Shown piece after piece: positions 17,097-25,858 of a stretch of 34,660 nt of DNA. A model generated the notes under the pieces. It was not told the DNA's origin, ran no database searches, and was given only the letters and a program-made list of their open reading frames with translations. Each line of letters begins with the position of its first letter. Within the stretch, counting starts at the first letter, position 1. Source of the DNA: Rhodoluna sp. (lineage in GTDB: Bacteria > Actinomycetota > Actinomycetes > Actinomycetales > Microbacteriaceae); the NCBI GenBank assembly GCA_024645105.1, contig JAHEGM010000002.1, forward strand, positions 1 through 34,660. Direction: 5' to 3'. Position numbers and translations under genes: made by a program.

Positions 17097-18983
17097 ATGG
17101 GTCTTAGTAATGCCCGGAACGGTATAAATCGGATCGGTGGGGGCGTCGAGAGGTATCAATTGGCTAAGAAAGATGTAGAGGCTAAAAACGGCAAGAAGCG
17201 TAGCGGCTTGCTCTCAAGTCTTTTGCGCGGCTCAAGTGATAAATCATCGGGAGAAAAAACCTCTAAAGCTAAGGAAACTCCAGCCATTTCTGCTTCAACT
17301 GCAAAAAAGACAACCGCTAAGCCTGCTGGTGCCAAGCCAGCCGCAAAGACTTCAGCAAAGCCAGTGGTGAAATCAGCTGCTAAGCCAGCCGCCAAGGCAC
17401 CCGCAAAGCCTGCCGCCAAAGCGGCAACCAAGGCACCCGCAAAGACCACTGCAAAACCAGCCGCAAAGCCAGTAGTTAAAGCGGCCGCAAAGGCTCCTGC
17501 AAAGGCTCCTGCAAAGTCTGCTGCAAAGCCTGTTGCCAAGACAGCAGCAAAACCTGCCGCCAAGTCAGCTGCTAAGCCAGTTGCCAAGTCAGCTGCAAAA
17601 CCTGCCGCCAAGTCAGCTGCCAAAACTTCAGCCAAGCCTGCGGCTAAAAGTCCTACCAAGGTGGCTACCAAAACCACCAAGTCACCTGCTAAATCTGTGG
17701 CAAAACCTGCCGCCAAGTCGGCAGTAAAGGTCGCTGCCAAAGCCAACGCAAAGGCGCCCGTAAAGACTCCTGCTGCAAAGGGTAAGGCTGCTGCTGTTCC
17801 TGCAAGCAAGGCCAAACCTGCGAAAGCCAGCAAACTACCAAAGGGTTTGGCTGATGACGATGAAGAACTTGAAGACGATGCCGATCTAGATTCGGTTGAA
17901 GAAATAGTCGCTGAAGCTGCTGCGGTTGTTGACATCGTTGCGGTTGACGAAGAACTTCCTGAGGAAGAGCCAGAAGACGACAAGAGCAAAGAAATTGAAA
18001 ACCTTGGCGGAATGGTTCTTTCGAACCGCGAGGAAGACGATATTCCTGCGCAAACCACAACCATCACGGGAGCAACTGCCGACCCTGTTAAGGATTACCT
18101 AAAGCAGATCGGAAAGGTTGCCCTTCTAAATGCGGAGCTTGAGGTTGAGCTTGCAAAACGTATTGAAGCTGGTCTATTCGCAGAAGAAAAGCTAGCCACC
18201 GATAAAAAGATTTCTCGTGATGTTGAGCGTGACCTCAAATGGGTTGTCAAAGACGGACAGCGTGCAAAGAGTCACCTTCTAGAAGCAAACCTTCGCTTGG
18301 TAGTTAGCCTTGCAAAACGCTACACCGGCCGCGGCATGCAATTTCTTGACCTGATCCAAGAAGGAAACCTAGGTCTAATTCGCGCTGTTGAGAAGTTTGA
18401 CTACACAAAGGGCTATAAGTTCTCGACCTATGCAACTTGGTGGATTCGCCAAGCCATTACTCGTGCAATGGCAGACCAGGCTCGCACCATTCGTATTCCT
18501 GTTCACATGGTTGAGGTAATTAATAAGCTTGCCCGTGTTCAGCGTCAGCTACTGCAGGACCTTGGTCGCGAACCTACCCCTGAGGAACTAGCCCGCGAGT
18601 TGGATATGACTCCTGAGAAGGTTGTTGAAGTTCAAAAGTACGGTCGCGAGCCAATCTCATTGTCGACACCTCTTGGTGAAGACGGAGATAGCGAGTTCGG
18701 TGACCTCATTGAAGATACCGAAGCGGTTGTTCCTGCCGACGCTGTTGGCTTCACAATGCTTCAGCGCGAGTTAGAAAGAATTCTTGACTCGTTGCACCCA
18801 CGCGAAGCTGGAGTTATTCGCAGCAGGTTTGGGCTTGGTGATGGCGTGCAAAAGACTCTTGACCAAATTGGTGAGGAATTTGGTGTGACTCGTGAGCGAA
18901 TCCGCCAAATCGAATCAAAAACTATGTCTAAGTTGCGCCACCCATCTCGTTCCCAGATGCTCCGCGATTACCTAGAGAACTAA
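17097..18983 (+). CDS. rpoD: Principal RNA polymerase sigma factor (SigA/RpoD) with Lys-Ala repeat N-terminus
   Basis: This is the housekeeping sigma-70 factor, 628 residues. Order: a short lead; a Lys/Ala/Pro-rich repeat (about residues 69-245, units such as PAAK and SAAKPVAK); an acidic segment ([14 protein letters not shown]); region 1.2 ([11 protein letters not shown]); region 2 with [10 protein letters not shown]; region 3; and region 4.2 with [12 protein letters not shown]. All DNA- and core-binding regions are intact. The basic tail looks like the C-terminal tail of actinobacterial HU or histone H1 and could bind DNA non-specifically. The ATG at 17097 has GAGGGA upstream. A TTG at 17160 (reading LAKKDVEAK) with GAGAGG before it is an alternative start. 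murT follows after 9 bp. Confidence 0.95.
   Translation: MGLSNARNGINRIGGGVERYQLAKKDVEAKNGKKRSGLLSSLLRGSSDKSSGEKTSKAKETPAISASTAKKTTAKPAGAKPAAKTSAKPVVKSAAKPAAKAPAKPAAKAATKAPAKTTAKPAAKPVVKAAAKAPAKAPAKSAAKPVAKTAAKPAAKSAAKPVAKSAAKPAAKSAAKTSAKPAAKSPTKVATKTTKSPAKSVAKPAAKSAVKVAAKANAKAPVKTPAAKGKAAAVPASKAKPAKASKLPKGLADDDEELEDDADLDSVEEIVAEAAAVVDIVAVDEELPEEEPEDDKSKEIENLGGMVLSNREEDDIPAQTTTITGATADPVKDYLKQIGKVALLNAELEVELAKRIEAGLFAEEKLATDKKISRDVERDLKWVVKDGQRAKSHLLEANLRLVVSLAKRYTGRGMQFLDLIQEGNLGLIRAVEKFDYTKGYKFSTYATWWIRQAITRAMADQARTIRIPVHMVEVINKLARVQRQLLQDLGREPTPEELARELDMTPEKVVEVQKYGREPISLSTPLGEDGDSEFGDLIEDTEAVVPADAVGFTMLQRELERILDSLHPREAGVIRSRFGLGDGVQKTLDQIGEEFGVTRERIRQIESKTMSKLRHPSRSQMLRDYLEN
17301..17830 (+). 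repeat. Degenerate Lys-Ala-Pro coding repeat within rpoD
   Basis: Imperfect tandem repeats of about 12-24 bp encode AAKP, SAAK and APAK units. The codons vary (gcc/gct/gca, aag/aaa) while the protein pattern holds, so this is protein-level low complexity and not a CRISPR or a recent DNA duplication. Confidence 0.85.
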
Positions 18984-18986
18984 GTT
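18981..18986 (+). promoter_or_regulatory. Possible -10 box of murT overlapping the rpoD stop codon
   Basis: TAAGTT contains the rpoD TAA stop and sits exactly 6 nt before the murT GTG start, which has no Shine-Dalgarno. The spacing matches the other leaderless starts in the window. Confidence 0.4.
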
Positions 18987-18992
18987 CAACTC

Positions 18993-20261
18993 GTGTTTTA
19001 CGTACCGGCAATCCTGATTGGGCGCATGGTGCGAATCGCTGTGAGGCTGGTTCGACCGGGTGGCGGTTCTGCGCTGCCAGGTCTGGTTCTTAGCAAGATA
19101 GCGCCTGGGCTTTTAGTAAAAACCATGGCTTCCTTTCCCGATGGCTTGGTAGTTGTTACCGGTTCCGCTGGCAAGTCAACTACAACCAAAATGCTGGTGG
19201 CAATTGCCCGCGCCCATGGAAAGAATGTTTTCACAAATCCATCAACCGCGAATATTGCACAGGGTTTCTATTCTTCAATCATCGAGCGATCAAACATTTT
19301 CGGAAAGATTCAGGGCGATGTTGCAATTCTTGAAATGGATGAAGGTCACGCCGCCGAAATCACTAAGAAAATCAGTCCACGACAAGTCACCTTGCTGAAT
19401 GTGCTTGAAGATCAGCTTGACAGATTTGTAGATCCGGCTGTGGTTCGAGAAAAACTTTTAATGGTTGCCGCAAAAGCCAAAAGCGCTCTGGTTCTAAACG
19501 CTGACGACCAAAATATTCTTTTGATTGATAAAGAAATGGATTCCAAGCCCGTGAGTTGGTTTGGTGTGAAGTCATCTCTGATTTCAAATACTGAGCACGG
19601 GCTTGGTAACGCTCCTACTTATCTAGCCGAGCTTTCAAGGCCATTAGTGCAAACTGAAGTAATTGAGCAGTCGCCTAAAAAAACTACCGTTCGGGTTCTT
19701 GATGAAGACGTTTCTTTTGCTCTGCCTAATAGAGGCATTCACTTTGCACTTGATGCTGCTGCCGCCATCGAGAGCGCGCGCAGGTACCTGGGTGAAAACT
19801 TTATCCCTGAGCTGGCAGCACGTACATTGGAAGAACTTCCTCCAGTTTTTGCAAGGGGTGAAATCACGACCGTAAATGGCGTGGACGTTGAGTTCATTCT
19901 GGTTCAGAACCCAATGAGCTTTCAGCTGAACCTGGATAACCTGCCGCCAGACCAAGAGCAGGTGATGGTAGCAATTGGTAGAGATGTGCACGATCCCTCA
20001 TGGCTATGGACAGTAGACATGAAAAACATGCCAGCTATAGATATCGTCACCGGATTTAATTATGCAGAGATGGCTCTTCGACTTGCCTACGATGAAATTC
20101 CAGTTGGTGAAGTTGTTCCCGAATTAGAGGATGCTTTAGCCAAGTTCTTTGGTCTACCGGCCCCAAAGAGTGGCCGCAGAACCGTAATCTTCTCTGCTGA
20201 CGCCATGCGAAGAACACGTCGAGCCCTTGGCTTTGTTGACCCTGAGGCGGTTGAACGATGA
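18993..20261 (+). CDS. murT: MurT-like Mur ligase domain protein, cysteine-free
   Basis: MurT, with GatD, normally amidates the alpha-carboxyl of D-iGlu in lipid II to give D-isoglutamine. The 422-residue protein has a membrane-proximal basic N-terminus, a Mur-ligase P-loop (TGSAGKSTTTK, residues 56-66), the central domain (TNPSTANIAQG; EMDEGH), and a C-terminal DUF1727 domain with SWLWTVD near 346-352. The Cys4 zinc ribbon usual in the middle of MurT is absent: after SWFG (188-191) there is a short Cys-free loop, and the whole protein has no cysteine. The NDN part of the usual C-terminal motif before SWLWD also seems missing. The start is GTG. Its TGA stop overlaps the gatD ATG (ATGA), so the two are translationally coupled. 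Amidating activity is doubtful; see findings. Confidence 0.88.
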   Translation: MFYVPAILIGRMVRIAVRLVRPGGGSALPGLVLSKIAPGLLVKTMASFPDGLVVVTGSAGKSTTTKMLVAIARAHGKNVFTNPSTANIAQGFYSSIIERSNIFGKIQGDVAILEMDEGHAAEITKKISPRQVTLLNVLEDQLDRFVDPAVVREKLLMVAAKAKSALVLNADDQNILLIDKEMDSKPVSWFGVKSSLISNTEHGLGNAPTYLAELSRPLVQTEVIEQSPKKTTVRVLDEDVSFALPNRGIHFALDAAAAIESARRYLGENFIPELAARTLEELPPVFARGEITTVNGVDVEFILVQNPMSFQLNLDNLPPDQEQVMVAIGRDVHDPSWLWTVDMKNMPAIDIVTGFNYAEMALRLAYDEIPVGEVVPELEDALAKFFGLPAPKSGRRTVIFSADAMRRTRRALGFVDPEAVER

Positions 20262-20917
20262 AGTTGAAGATTGCCTCACTATTCCCAGAGCACCTAGATC
20301 TCAATGGTGACCAGGGCAACATGAAGGTTGCCGTCAAACGTCTTGAATGGTTCGGCCACGAGGCTTCGCTATATGCCGTTAGCAAAGGGGAGTCAATTCC
20401 GCCTGACACAGATCTTATCTTTCTGGGGCACGGCTCGCTTGCCGCGTGGGCTGACCTCGAAGAACACTTACATCTGCTGTTGGCACACACCAAGCAGCTA
20501 ATTGCAGGCGGAACAGCTTTCATGGCTGTTGCCAGCGGCTACGAGCGAGCAATTCAGTTCGGCATCTTCCCTCAAAATTTGAAGCGAGTTGAAAGAGTTT
20601 CTAAATTCCACATTGAAGAATCTCATGGCTTAGAAGTTCTTGGTTATCTAAACGCCGCGACGGATGCACCAGTAATTCAAAAGAATGCCTTGGTTCTTGG
20701 CACTCAATTGCACGGGCCTTTCTTTGCGAAAAATCCCGAGTATGCAGACATGTATTTGTCAAAGATACTTTCCACAAAATTAAATTTGGCAAGCCTCGGT
20801 GAGGCACCCACTGAATCTTTGATGACACCAACCACAGGCTTAAAGCACAATGTCGACCGAGTGGCCGACATTGTTAAGGCTGTGCGGGATCTTGAAAAAG
20901 ATTTAGCGAGCGAGTAG
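20258..20917 (+). CDS. gatD: GatD-like class I amidotransferase with degenerate glutaminase site
   Basis: GatD is the CobB/CobQ-type glutaminase that feeds ammonia to MurT. The 219-residue protein keeps family landmarks: the N-terminal GDQGNMKVAVKRLEW, and LHGPFFAKNP with the active-site His152. The nucleophile elbow, normally CGGYQ, reads ASGYE (residues 92-96, codons from 20531), so the catalytic cysteine is alanine. The GGGQD-type motif reads GHGSL (57-61). The segment corresponding to the ENH..G.T region is shortened. There is no cysteine anywhere. The frame is intact, coupled to murT, and the fold residues are conserved, arguing for selection on a non-glutaminase role. It overlaps the convergent DUF7455 gene by 15 bp at the 3' ends. 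Confidence 0.85.
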   Translation: MKLKIASLFPEHLDLNGDQGNMKVAVKRLEWFGHEASLYAVSKGESIPPDTDLIFLGHGSLAAWADLEEHLHLLLAHTKQLIAGGTAFMAVASGYERAIQFGIFPQNLKRVERVSKFHIEESHGLEVLGYLNAATDAPVIQKNALVLGTQLHGPFFAKNPEYADMYLSKILSTKLNLASLGEAPTESLMTPTTGLKHNVDRVADIVKAVRDLEKDLASE

Positions 20918-21130
20918 CTTCTCTGTCTCGTCGTGCCAAGAAACGGCAATTGGCTCAAGCTTGGCCTTTTTTTCATTGCCGTGGTGGGAGCAAAACATCA
21001 GTTCACCGGTACTTAGGGCAACCCGGATGTAGGCTTGTGCGCCACACACGTCGCAGCGATCGGAAGCGTTTAGCTCCGGTGCCTGGTTGATTTCGACGTC
21101 TTGTTCGACTGCCTCATTGATTGGTTGCAT
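20903..21130 (-). CDS. Small DUF7455 zinc-ribbon-like protein
   Basis: A 75-residue protein whose core (ASDRCDVCGAQAYIRV, then GELMFCSHHGNE and SWHDET) matches the small actinobacterial DUF7455 family, nearly always found near rpoD and parE. CxxC followed by CxxH suggests bound zinc. The function is unknown. The frame extends to 21193, but the ATG at 21130 (MQPINEAVEQ) has AAAGG upstream and fits family length. A possible -10 (TAGGGT, minus strand, 21192-21197) would give a leader of about 60 nt. Confidence 0.85.
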   Translation of the reverse strand: MQPINEAVEQDVEINQAPELNASDRCDVCGAQAYIRVALSTGELMFCSHHGNEKKAKLEPIAVSWHDETEKLLAR

Positions 21131-21269
21131 GAGTAATGCCTTTCTTTCACTCAATCTCAACACAGGAAACTGTAAAAAAGTCCTTATTGGCACCCTATTT
21201 CGCTAACTGCGAATCAAGGCCATATCCTCGTTCATCCGTGTCAGAGCCTGCCAATTGCCCGCTTACGGT

Positions 21270-21275
21270 TAGCAT
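21270..21275 (+). promoter_or_regulatory. -10 box for leaderless parE
   Basis: TAGCAT, then tttcaa, then the GTG start: 6-nt spacing and no Shine-Dalgarno. The hexamer is identical to that of pepA. Confidence 0.6.
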
Positions 21276-21281
21276 TTTCAA

Positions 21282-23363
21282 GTGCCAAACAATGACTATT
21301 CAGCTAGACACCTCTCTGTTTTAGAGGGCCTCGAGGCCGTTCGCAAGCGCCCGGGTATGTACATAGGTTCCACTGACAGTCGTGGTCTGATGCACTGTCT
21401 TTGGGAAATTATCGATAACTCGGTTGATGAAGCTCTTGCTGGACACGGAAACCGAATCGAAGTCGTCTTGCACAAGGACGGAAGCGTTGAGGTAACCGAT
21501 AAAGCTCGAGGTATTCCAGTAGACATTGAGCCAAAAACAGGTCTCAGCGGCGTTGAAGTTGTCTTTACCAAGTTGCATGCCGGAGGAAAATTTGGATCCG
21601 GTTCTTATGCGGCTTCAGGTGGTTTGCACGGTGTCGGTGCCTCCGTAGTAAATGCCTTGTCCCAAAGACTGGATGTTGAAGTTGATCGTGGCGGTAAAAC
21701 CTACGCAATGTCATTCCGCAGGGGAGAGCCCGGCATCTTCGACGACAAAAAGGGAATCAAGCCAGATAACCCATTCAAGCCATTCGAAGATGGTTCAGTG
21801 CTTCGCGAGGTTGGCAAGGTTGGCAAGAACGTCACCGGCACCCGAGTGCGCTACTGGGTAGACCCTCAGATTTTCATTAAAGACGCGGTCTTCGCCCTAG
21901 AGGAGCTAGCCGCAAGGGCTAGGCAGACTGCCTTTCTAGTTCCAGGGCTTTCGCTAGGTATCAACGATCAGCGTGAGGGTAAGGTCAACAAGCAGGAATT
22001 CAAGTTTGACGGCGGAATCATTGAATATGCCGAATATCTGGCCAAGGACCCGGCGCTTACCTCAACCTGGCGTTTGTCTGGCTCTGGTGCCTTTACTGAG
22101 ACGGTTCCAGTCTTAGATGAAAAAGGCAACATGGTCTCAAAGGATGTCGAGCGAAACTGTGAAGTCGACATCGCCGTTCGTTGGGGCACCGGCTACGACA
22201 CAGAAATCAAGTCTTATGTAAACATCATTGCGACTCCAAAGGGTGGAACCCACATTCAAGGTTTCGAGCAGTCTTTGCTGAAGACTCTTAGGTCACAAAT
22301 TGACGCGGTTGCAAGAAAGCTTAAGGTCGGCAACGACAAGGTTGAAAAAGAAGATATTCTTGCAGGTCTCACCGCGGTTGTTACCGTGCGATTGGCCGAG
22401 CCTCAGTTTGAAGGACAGACAAAAGAAATTCTTGGCACGCCAGCTGTCAAAAATATCGTTGCAAACGTCGTCGCTAAATCTCTTGCCGCAAGATTCTCAA
22501 GCAGTAAGCGCGATGACAAAGCTCAATCTGCCTTGCTTTTGGAAAAAGTTGTTGCGGAGATGAAATCCAGAATTTCCGCAAGAAGTCACAAGGAAACCCA
22601 ACGCCGCAAAAATGCTCTTGAGAGCAGCTCTTTGCCAACAAAGCTGGTTGACTGCCGCACCCAAGAGACTTCTGGATCAGAACTGTTCATCGTTGAGGGT
22701 GACTCTGCTTTGGGCACTGCCAAACTGGCTCGCGACAGCGAGTTCCAGGCACTTCTTCCGATTCGCGGAAAAATTCTGAATGTTCAGAAGGCCTCTATTT
22801 CAGACATGCTTTCGAATACCGAGTGCGCTTCCATCATCCAGGTGATTGGAGCAGGCTCTGGTAGAAGTTTTGATCTCGATGCCGCAAGGTACGGAAAAAT
22901 AATTTTGATGTCAGATGCCGACGTAGACGGTGCACACATTCGAACCTTGCTGCTCACTCTGTTCTTCCGCTATATGCGTCCACTGGTTGAGGCTGGAAGA
23001 GTTTATGCGGCTGTTCCGCCACTGCACAGGGTTGAAGTCGTGAACGCCGGCTCAAAGGCTAACGAAGTTATTTACACATATTCGCAGGCGGAGCTTGAAG
23101 AGTTACTAAAGAAGCTCGAGAAGGCTGGAAAGCGCTACAAAGAACCAATTCAGCGCTACAAGGGCCTGGGCGAGATGGATGCAGACCAGCTCGCTGAAAC
23201 AACTATGGACAAAAACGCCAGAAGCTTGAGGCGAGTTCGCGTTGAAGATGCGGCTGCTGCCGAAACTGTCTTCGAGCTTCTCATGGGTAATGAAGTTGCT
23301 CCTAGGCGAGATTTTATTATTGACTCGGCCGATGGCTTCGAACGCGAAAGAATTGACGCCTAA
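21282..23363 (+). CDS. parE: DNA topoisomerase IV subunit B (GyrB-like)
   Basis: This is the ATPase subunit of a type IIA topoisomerase. The 693 residues include the GHKL ATPase domain (DNSVDEALAG; GGLHGVGASVVN), the transducer domain, and the Toprim domain with EGDSALG and DADVDGAHIRTL. It is called ParE and not GyrB because its partner gene is the convergent parC, and because a second gyrA/gyrB-like pair next to rpoD is the usual actinobacterial arrangement, the true gyrase genes lying near dnaA. The GTG start is fixed by the family N-terminus (YSARHLSVLEGLEAVRKRPGM) and a -10 box 6 nt upstream. The stop is 12 bp from the parC stop. Confidence 0.92.
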   Translation: MPNNDYSARHLSVLEGLEAVRKRPGMYIGSTDSRGLMHCLWEIIDNSVDEALAGHGNRIEVVLHKDGSVEVTDKARGIPVDIEPKTGLSGVEVVFTKLHAGGKFGSGSYAASGGLHGVGASVVNALSQRLDVEVDRGGKTYAMSFRRGEPGIFDDKKGIKPDNPFKPFEDGSVLREVGKVGKNVTGTRVRYWVDPQIFIKDAVFALEELAARARQTAFLVPGLSLGINDQREGKVNKQEFKFDGGIIEYAEYLAKDPALTSTWRLSGSGAFTETVPVLDEKGNMVSKDVERNCEVDIAVRWGTGYDTEIKSYVNIIATPKGGTHIQGFEQSLLKTLRSQIDAVARKLKVGNDKVEKEDILAGLTAVVTVRLAEPQFEGQTKEILGTPAVKNIVANVVAKSLAARFSSSKRDDKAQSALLLEKVVAEMKSRISARSHKETQRRKNALESSSLPTKLVDCRTQETSGSELFIVEGDSALGTAKLARDSEFQALLPIRGKILNVQKASISDMLSNTECASIIQVIGAGSGRSFDLDAARYGKIILMSDADVDGAHIRTLLLTLFFRYMRPLVEAGRVYAAVPPLHRVEVVNAGSKANEVIYTYSQAELEELLKKLEKAGKRYKEPIQRYKGLGEMDADQLAETTMDKNARSLRRVRVEDAAAAETVFELLMGNEVAPRRDFIIDSADGFERERIDA

Positions 23364-23375
23364 AAACTTTTTGGG

Positions 23376-25805
23376 TTAGCTCAATTTGTGCCCGATTGAA
23401 CCAATCGCACCTGTTGATTTTGAACCCGATGCGTCTCGCTTCGATGGCTCTGCAGGCAGTTCAGCCGGTTTGCCATCTGCCGAGAGCGCAATTGCCTCGG
23501 CAGGCCCAGCCCAGCCAAAGTACAGCTGATCTTCAGAACGAATGAACTTATGTGCGCGCACGCCTCCGGTTGCGCGACCCTTAGCCGGGAACTCACTGAG
23601 GGGAGTCCACTTCACGCTACCGGCATCAGTGCCAGCGATAGCCCCGGAACTGTTTGCGGCGGTCACAGCAATATTCTCTTGCCCAGCCTTGGCAACGCAG
23701 AATGCTATTGCGTTTGCACTATCGGACAGATTTATTCCAGCTACACCGGCCGCGCCGCGTCCTTGCGCGCGAACTGTTTTAGCTGCAAACCTCAACAGCT
23801 GAGCATCATTGGTAATGAAAACGAACTCGTCTTCGTCATTTGCGAGATCAGCGCCAATTACTTTGTCGCCAGGCTTTAGCGAAATCATTTCAAATTCGGC
23901 CTTTGGGGCAAACTCTGCAGAGACACGCTTGACTATTCCTTGAGCTGTACCAAGGGCGATTGAGGCGTCGTCGTTAAGTTCAAAGACGTTGAGGACTTTC
24001 TCGGATTTTGGCAACCCTAGGAATGAACTTGCTGAAACCATTGAACTTAGGTCAAACACATCGTTGAGACCAGGAACGTCACCCACGTGAATTCGGTGCA
24101 TGACGCCGGTAGAAGTGATAAAACCAAGGTCAGATCTGGTTGTAGTCGCAATCACAGTTTTGATTGCATCGTTTTTCTTGCGTTTGCTTGGTGGGGCAGC
24201 GGTGGTGTCCCAGACATTGGTCTTACCAACCATTCCAGATGCCGTGAACACAATCACACATGGAGTGTCAGCCAATTCCGCGTTGATTGCGGCTGCCTTA
24301 GCGGTTGTTAGAGGTTTGACTTCTTCATAGTTACTTACCAAAGTTGTTCGGCGATCGTCACCGTACTTATCTGCAACATCTTTAAGTTCCTGGGATACCA
24401 AATCACGCAACGCAGAGTCGGAACCCAGAATCTTCTTAAGTGCCTTAATTTCCTCAAGCAGGTTCGCTTTTTCGGACTCCAGTTCAATCTTCGAGAACTT
24501 GGTGAGCCTGCGCAGTCTCAGCTCCAAAATGTATTCAGCCTGAATCTCGCTTAGGTCAAAAACTTTCATAAGCTTTTGACGAGCTTGATCAACCTCATCG
24601 CTGGCGCGAATTACTTGAATAACTTCGTCAATTGAAAGAATTGCGATTAAGAGACCCTCGACGAGGTGCAACCGCGCCTGCTTTTTACCTAGACGATTTT
24701 CACTGCGGCGTCTTGTGACCACAATGCGGTGTGCCAAGTAAACGCCCAACATGTCGCGAAGGCCAAGTGTCTGCGGCCTGCCGTCGACAAGTGCCACGTT
24801 GTTAATACCAAAGCTGTCTTCCATCGGGGTGAATCTATAGAGAAGATCAAGAACGGTTTGTGGGTCAAAGCCGGTTTTGAGCTCAATTACTAAGCGCAAG
24901 CCGTTGGTGCGGTCAGTCAGATCCGTGACGTCTGCGATACCCTGCAGTTTCTTTGAATTTACTCCGTCTTTGATTTTCTCAATGACCTTCTCTGGGCCAA
25001 CCAGATAAGGAAGCTCGGTAACTACGATGCCAAGTTTGCGCGGCGAAACACTCTCAACAGAAACGCGGGCGCGAGTCTTGAAGGTGCCTCGGCCCGTGTC
25101 ATAGGCTTCGACAACTCCGTCAAGACCCATGATGATTCCACCGTTTGGCAGGTCAGGACCTGGCACGTACTTCATCAATTGCTTGGTTGTGGCTTCTGGA
25201 TTGTTTAGTAGGTAAATGGCTCCATTGATAACCTCGCGAAGGTTGTGCGGGGGCATGTTGGTTGCCATACCAACCGCAATTCCCGAGGCGCCGTTGACGA
25301 GAAGGTTGGGGAACGCGGCGGGCAGAACCTCCGGTTCGGTCAGTTGTGCGTCGTAGTTGGGCTTGAAGTCAACAACATCTTCGTCGAGTCCTTCATTCAT
25401 AAGCATGGAAGCCTGTGAAAGCTTGGCCTCTGTATATCGCGCAGCAGCAGGTCCGTCGTCGAGGCTTCCGAAGTTTCCGTGGCCATCAATAAGTGGTACT
25501 CGAAGCGAAAAAGGTTGGGCCATACGTACAAGCGCGTCGTAAATCGCCGAGTCACCGTGCGGGTGCAATTTACCCATCACTTCGCCAACTACGCGAGCGG
25601 ATTTAACGTGGCCCTTATCTGGGCGCAGGCCCATGTCGCCCATTTGGTAAACAATTCGGCGGTGTACCGGCTTCATGCCGTCGCGGGCATCAGGTAACGC
25701 ACGCGCGTAAATTACCGAGTAGGAATACTCCAAAAATGAATCCTGCATTTCCTTAGACAAATCAATGTCTACGATGCGCTCTTCGCCCTGTTGTTCCTTG
25801 CTCAT
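23376..25805 (-). CDS. parC: DNA topoisomerase IV subunit A (GyrA-like)
   Basis: This is the DNA-cleaving subunit of the ParC/ParE topoisomerase. The 809-residue protein has the winged-helix breakage domain with catalytic Tyr124 ([10 protein letters not shown]), the QRDR region ([20 protein letters not shown]), a coiled-coil segment (about residues 430-490) and a C-terminal beta-propeller. The GyrA box (QRRGGKG in gyrase) is degenerate here, at best QGRGAAGV, which fits a decatenase better than a supercoiling gyrase. The ATG at 25805 has GGAAAG 5 nt upstream. It is divergent from the phosphodiesterase gene (53-bp spacer). Confidence 0.91.
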   Translation of the reverse strand: MSKEQQGEERIVDIDLSKEMQDSFLEYSYSVIYARALPDARDGMKPVHRRIVYQMGDMGLRPDKGHVKSARVVGEVMGKLHPHGDSAIYDALVRMAQPFSLRVPLIDGHGNFGSLDDGPAAARYTEAKLSQASMLMNEGLDEDVVDFKPNYDAQLTEPEVLPAAFPNLLVNGASGIAVGMATNMPPHNLREVINGAIYLLNNPEATTKQLMKYVPGPDLPNGGIIMGLDGVVEAYDTGRGTFKTRARVSVESVSPRKLGIVVTELPYLVGPEKVIEKIKDGVNSKKLQGIADVTDLTDRTNGLRLVIELKTGFDPQTVLDLLYRFTPMEDSFGINNVALVDGRPQTLGLRDMLGVYLAHRIVVTRRRSENRLGKKQARLHLVEGLLIAILSIDEVIQVIRASDEVDQARQKLMKVFDLSEIQAEYILELRLRRLTKFSKIELESEKANLLEEIKALKKILGSDSALRDLVSQELKDVADKYGDDRRTTLVSNYEEVKPLTTAKAAAINAELADTPCVIVFTASGMVGKTNVWDTTAAPPSKRKKNDAIKTVIATTTRSDLGFITSTGVMHRIHVGDVPGLNDVFDLSSMVSASSFLGLPKSEKVLNVFELNDDASIALGTAQGIVKRVSAEFAPKAEFEMISLKPGDKVIGADLANDEDEFVFITNDAQLLRFAAKTVRAQGRGAAGVAGINLSDSANAIAFCVAKAGQENIAVTAANSSGAIAGTDAGSVKWTPLSEFPAKGRATGGVRAHKFIRSEDQLYFGWAGPAEAIALSADGKPAELPAEPSKRDASGSKSTGAIGSIGHKLS

Positions 25806-25846
25806 GCACTTTCCAATTAGTTTGCCTGTACCAAATCCGCCTGTGG

Positions 25847-25852
25847 CAGACT
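25847..25852 (+). promoter_or_regulatory. Possible extended -10 of the phosphodiesterase gene
   Basis: CAGACT preceded by TGG, exactly 6 nt before the ATG at 25859. It departs from TANNNT at the first base, as does the MFS promoter, which is also preceded by TGN. Confidence 0.35.
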
Positions 25853-25858
25853 ATCCCT

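Noticed and set aside
17092-17097. TTGACA as a -35 box just before rpoD
   Set aside because: No TANNNT lies 16-18 bp downstream, and the sequence overlaps the rpoD ATG. The TATAAT at 17049 is a better promoter.
17301-17830. CRISPR array or minisatellite
   Set aside because: The repeats are degenerate, lack unique spacers of constant length and encode a continuous Lys-Ala-Pro protein segment.
17156-18067. 303-codon open frame on the minus strand opposite rpoD
   Set aside because: It is the antisense of the Lys-Ala repeat, which yields a stop-free Ala/Leu/Phe-rich frame by composition. It has no family features or start signals.
21131-21281. Small gene or RNA between DUF7455 and parE
   Set aside because: No coding frame with a start signal or convincing structure was found. 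The 151 bp are explained by two divergent promoters and the DUF7455 leader.
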